Origin: JTS-RE37 sp041744575
GTDB lineage: Bacteria; Bacteroidota; Bacteroidia; Flavobacteriales; Flavobacteriaceae
Length of the DNA stretch: 64,000 bases
Assembly: GCA_041744575.1 (NCBI GenBank)
Contig: JBGTKP010000053.1
Coordinates: forward strand, 1 to 64,000
Direction of reading: 5' to 3'
The position numbers and the translations under genes were made by a program. Below, in pieces: positions 61,864-64,000 of this stretch. The notes below the pieces were generated by a model. It made no database searches. It saw only the letters and a list, made by a program, of their open reading frames with translations, and was not told where the DNA came from. Every line of letters starts with the position of its first letter. The stretch's first letter is position 1.

Positions 61864-62697
61864 TCAATCTTTTAAACCGGAGATATGCCTAAAAAGAACG
61901 ATGCATTCCTGAGCCTCCCTTACATCATGTGCTCTCAGGATATGGGCGCCTTTGCTCAGGGCGGTCATATGCAACGCAGTTGTTCCATTCAGGCTTTCAG
62001 ACACTTCTGCTTCCAGGGTTTTGTAGACCATCGATTTACGACTGATCCCCACGAGCAAAGGAAGTTCAAAATACCGAAAGAATTCCAGATTTCTGAGCAT
62101 TTCAAAATTTTGAGAAATGGTTTTGGCAAAACCAAAACCCGGGTCAATCAACACGTCATTGATACCGTGGGTCCTGGCCAGGGCCACTTTTTCAGAAAGC
62201 GAATAATATATTTCCCTCACGAGGTCCTCATAGACAGCGTGTTCCCTCATAGTTTGTGGCGTCCCTTTCATATGCATCATACAATAAGGAACCTGACATT
62301 TCGCTACCAGTGGCATCATGTCCTTATCCCCGGTTCCGGCGGTGATGTCATTGATCATGGCCGCCCCTCTGTCCAGACATTTTCGCGCAACTTCACTTCT
62401 AAAGGTATCAACAGACAAAATGCTCTGGGGAAAAGCCTCCATCAGCCATTCTATGACCGGTAATATCCGCTCCTCTTCCTGAACGCCTGTTATATCTGTG
62501 GCTCCGGGTCTTGAGCTGTATGCCCCGACGTCCAGGAAGGTGGCACCTTCTTCCAGCATCCTCCCTGCATGCCTAAGGATCGAATCTCTCCCCTTGTGCT
62601 TCCCGCCGTCATAGAAGGAGTCCGGGGTGACGTTGAGAATGCCCATTACCCGGGGGATTGAGAGGTCGATCAACCGGCCTTTACAGTTAATCGTCAT
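61864..62697 (-). CDS. folP: Dihydropteroate synthase
   Basis: Condenses dihydropterin pyrophosphate with p-aminobenzoate in folate synthesis. The 277-residue protein has VMGILNVTPDSFYDGG near residues 18-33, VGAYSSRPGATD near 57-68, ILSVDTFRSEVA near 90, MINDITAGTGDKDM near 112, YCMMHMKGTPQTMREH near 138, IDPGFGFAKTISQNFEML near 200 and LLVGISRKSMVYKTL near 225. ATG at 62697 or 62712 (five residues longer) are both possible; the shorter fits the family start. Divergent from the DUF1599 gene. It acts downstream of FolE (44 kb). Confidence 0.93.
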   Translation of the reverse strand: MTINCKGRLIDLSIPRVMGILNVTPDSFYDGGKHKGRDSILRHAGRMLEEGATFLDVGAYSSRPGATDITGVQEEERILPVIEWLMEAFPQSILSVDTFRSEVARKCLDRGAAMINDITAGTGDKDMMPLVAKCQVPYCMMHMKGTPQTMREHAVYEDLVREIYYSLSEKVALARTHGINDVLIDPGFGFAKTISQNFEMLRNLEFFRYFELPLLVGISRKSMVYKTLEAEVSESLNGTTALHMTALSKGAHILRAHDVREAQECIVLFRHISGLKD

Positions 62698-62803
62698 ACT
62701 ACCATTCTGCATATACAGGCATTTGGCAAAGGGATAAGTTTGATGTTCAATTCTTGACGGATAACTAATTTTAATCGAAATTTACGCAAATTACAAAGAT
62801 TAC

Positions 62804-63346
62804 ATGCAGCAAACCTCCGAACAGTATGACGCCGTAATAGCCATTTGCAGAGATTTGTTTCTGAATAAAATGAAAGACTATGGCAGTGCCTGGCGGATAT
62901 TACGACTCCCTTCGCTGACCGACCAGATCTACATAAAGGCGCAGCGCATCCGGAGTCTGCAGGAGAAGGGGACGCAAAAAATCGCCGATGATGAAAGTTC
63001 TGAATTCATCGGGATTATCAACTATTCGGTCATGGCGCTGATTCAATTGGAAAAAGGTGTTTCTGAAGAACCGGATCTCAGCGAACCGGAAGCTGCCGAA
63101 CTGTTCAGGAAGGTCGTTGCTGAAACAAGGTCGCTCATGGAGGATAAGAATCATGACTACGGGGAAGCCTGGCGCGATATGCGCATAAGTTCCCTGACCG
63201 ATCTTATTCTGCAGAAACTGCTTAGGATAAAGCAAATGGAAGATAATGACGGCAAAACCCTGGTAAGTGAAGGGATTGACTCCAATTATCAGGACATCAT
63301 CAATTATGGGGTATTTGCCATGATCCTGCTCGGGAAGGCCATCTAG
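62804..63346 (+). CDS. DUF1599 protein with two repeated domains
   Basis: A 180-residue all-helical protein that is an internal duplication. Both halves carry K..DYG.AWR......LTD.I..K..RI: MKDYGSAWRILRLPSLTDQI (about 24-43) and NHDYGEAWRDMRISSLTDLI (about 113-132), each followed by an EF.GIINYSVMALIQL / DIINYGVFAMILL helix. Pfam places this domain in a group associated with nucleotide modification; MazG-like pyrophosphatase folds are a possible relative. The role in this phylum is unknown. It precedes a BT_3928-like membrane protein gene by 101 bases, an order I recall as common in Flavobacteriia. Confidence 0.8.
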   Translation: MQQTSEQYDAVIAICRDLFLNKMKDYGSAWRILRLPSLTDQIYIKAQRIRSLQEKGTQKIADDESSEFIGIINYSVMALIQLEKGVSEEPDLSEPEAAELFRKVVAETRSLMEDKNHDYGEAWRDMRISSLTDLILQKLLRIKQMEDNDGKTLVSEGIDSNYQDIINYGVFAMILLGKAI

Positions 63347-63447
63347 CGGAAACGACTTAAGACAGTCTTTTTCGGCACAATTTTCAGAGATAAAAGAGCG
63401 GAATTTTAACTTCAAAAGAATGAACGAAATAAATAGGATATTTTAAT

Positions 63448-64000
63448 ATGGTCTTGAAGTATATTACGGGCTTTGCCCGGATTTTTGTGGGCATCTTGTT
63501 CATCATCAGCGGTTTTATTAAATTGAATGATCCTGTGGGATTCTCCTTTAAATTGGAGGAATATTTCAGCCAGGGAGTTTTGAATCTCCCTTTTCTGATG
63601 CCCTATGCCCTTGCGTTTGCCATTGTGATTGTCATTTTCGAACTGATATTGGGCGTGTTTCTACTCCTGGGCTTTCAGCGGAAGTTTACCGTCTGGTCCT
63701 TATTGCTGATGATCCTGTTTTTTACTTTCCTTACTTTCTATTCTGCCTATTTCAATAAGGTTACGGACTGTGGCTGCTTTGGCGATGCGATTAAACTGAC
63801 CCCCTGGGAATCGTTTATTAAGGACGTGGTCCTGTTACTGCTGATTATTGCCCTGTTTGCCGGCAGGAGGTATCTAAACGGTCTGTTCCGCCCCAATACC
63901 AGGGTGCTTCTGGCAGGAATCGCCTTATTGGCCAGCATCTTTTATGTCAACTATGTCCTGAATCACCTTCCCCAGATCGATTTCAGGGCCTATAAGGTAG
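63448..64000 (+). CDS. BT_3928-like DoxX/MauE-type membrane protein, truncated by window end
   Basis: The reading frame starts with ATG at 63448 and is open to the end of the window (184 codons), so the 3' part is missing. The product begins MVLKYITGFARIFVGILFII and has about four membrane helices and a short Cys motif TDCGCFGD near residue 110. This matches the N-terminal half of the BT_3928 family, related to DoxX/MauE proteins that may take part in thiol redox chemistry of the envelope. In this family a C-terminal thioredoxin-like or similar part may follow past the window. It lies 101 bases downstream of the DUF1599 gene. Confidence 0.8.
   Translation, partial: MVLKYITGFARIFVGILFIISGFIKLNDPVGFSFKLEEYFSQGVLNLPFLMPYALAFAIVIVIFELILGVFLLLGFQRKFTVWSLLLMILFFTFLTFYSAYFNKVTDCGCFGDAIKLTPWESFIKDVVLLLLIIALFAGRRYLNGLFRPNTRVLLAGIALLASIFYVNYVLNHLPQIDFRAYKV

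Noticed and set aside
1..64000. CRISPR arrays, insertion sequences, prophage, integrase or toxin-antitoxin modules
   Set aside because: I saw no regularly spaced repeats, transposase or integrase motifs, or typical phage structural genes.

Overview
This window is chromosomal DNA of a Bacteroidota bacterium, most likely a marine member of the Flavobacteriaceae. Five things point there: tmRNA with the tag GDNNYALAA, promoters with a TAnnTTTG -7 box, proteins ending in a type B type IX secretion (T9SS) sorting domain, a fused SecDF, and families nearly confined to this phylum (DUF3857, DUF4293, DUF3667, DUF2911, DUF6588, BT_3928-like). The content is ordinary core chromosome. I found no insertion sequence, prophage, CRISPR array or rRNA operon.

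Layout. 1-9.3 kb: ssrA, an NAD(P)-dependent oxidoreductase, a GIY-YIG protein, a PHP-domain protein, a serine-hydrolase-like surface lipoprotein whose catalytic residues look lost, then an operon of kdsA with two transglutaminase-fold proteins. 9.6-17.9 kb: typA, then minus-strand genes for a polyphosphate-glucokinase-like kinase, a membrane protein ending in a degenerate Nudix domain, an MFS transporter, a sulfotransferase, an arylsulfate sulfotransferase lipoprotein and ftsE. 18-27.4 kb: a large TPR protein with a plugless outer-membrane barrel, an OmpA-type protein, a NYN/OST-HTH protein, a small lipoprotein and a YtcJ-like amidohydrolase. 27.5-38.4 kb: a DUF2911 protein, asnB, gyrB, a DUF6588 protein, a lipoprotein, mdh and secDF. 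38.4-44.4 kb: a minus-strand run folE-cysS-yidD-lgt-DUF192-GNAT-tandem ABC ATPase. 44.5-50.8 kb: a cell-envelope block with two T9SS type B cargo proteins, an outer-membrane barrel and a Gly/Tyr/Ser/Arg-rich lipoprotein. 50.8-53 kb: proS, two identical tRNA-Glu genes and rpsT. 53-64 kb: a membrane protein, a lipoprotein, rho with a disordered insertion, a DUF4293 protein, a phosphodiesterase, truA with an ABC exporter, cdaA with a DUF3667 protein, folP, a DUF1599 protein and a BT_3928-like protein cut by the window end.

The genes mainly serve translation and its quality control (ssrA, typA, proS, cysS, tRNA-Glu, rpsT, truA), transcription and DNA topology (rho, gyrB), envelope building and export (kdsA, secDF, yidD, lgt, ftsE, OmpA-like and barrel proteins, T9SS cargo), folate and pterin synthesis (folE, folP) and second-messenger signalling (cdaA). 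I see no clear new multi-gene system. The best leads are several proteins that keep an enzyme fold but have lost catalytic residues, a membrane/Nudix fusion, a DnaA-box pair ahead of gyrB, two strongly low-complexity proteins (Rho insertion and surface lipoprotein), and a three-gene sulfate-transfer cassette.
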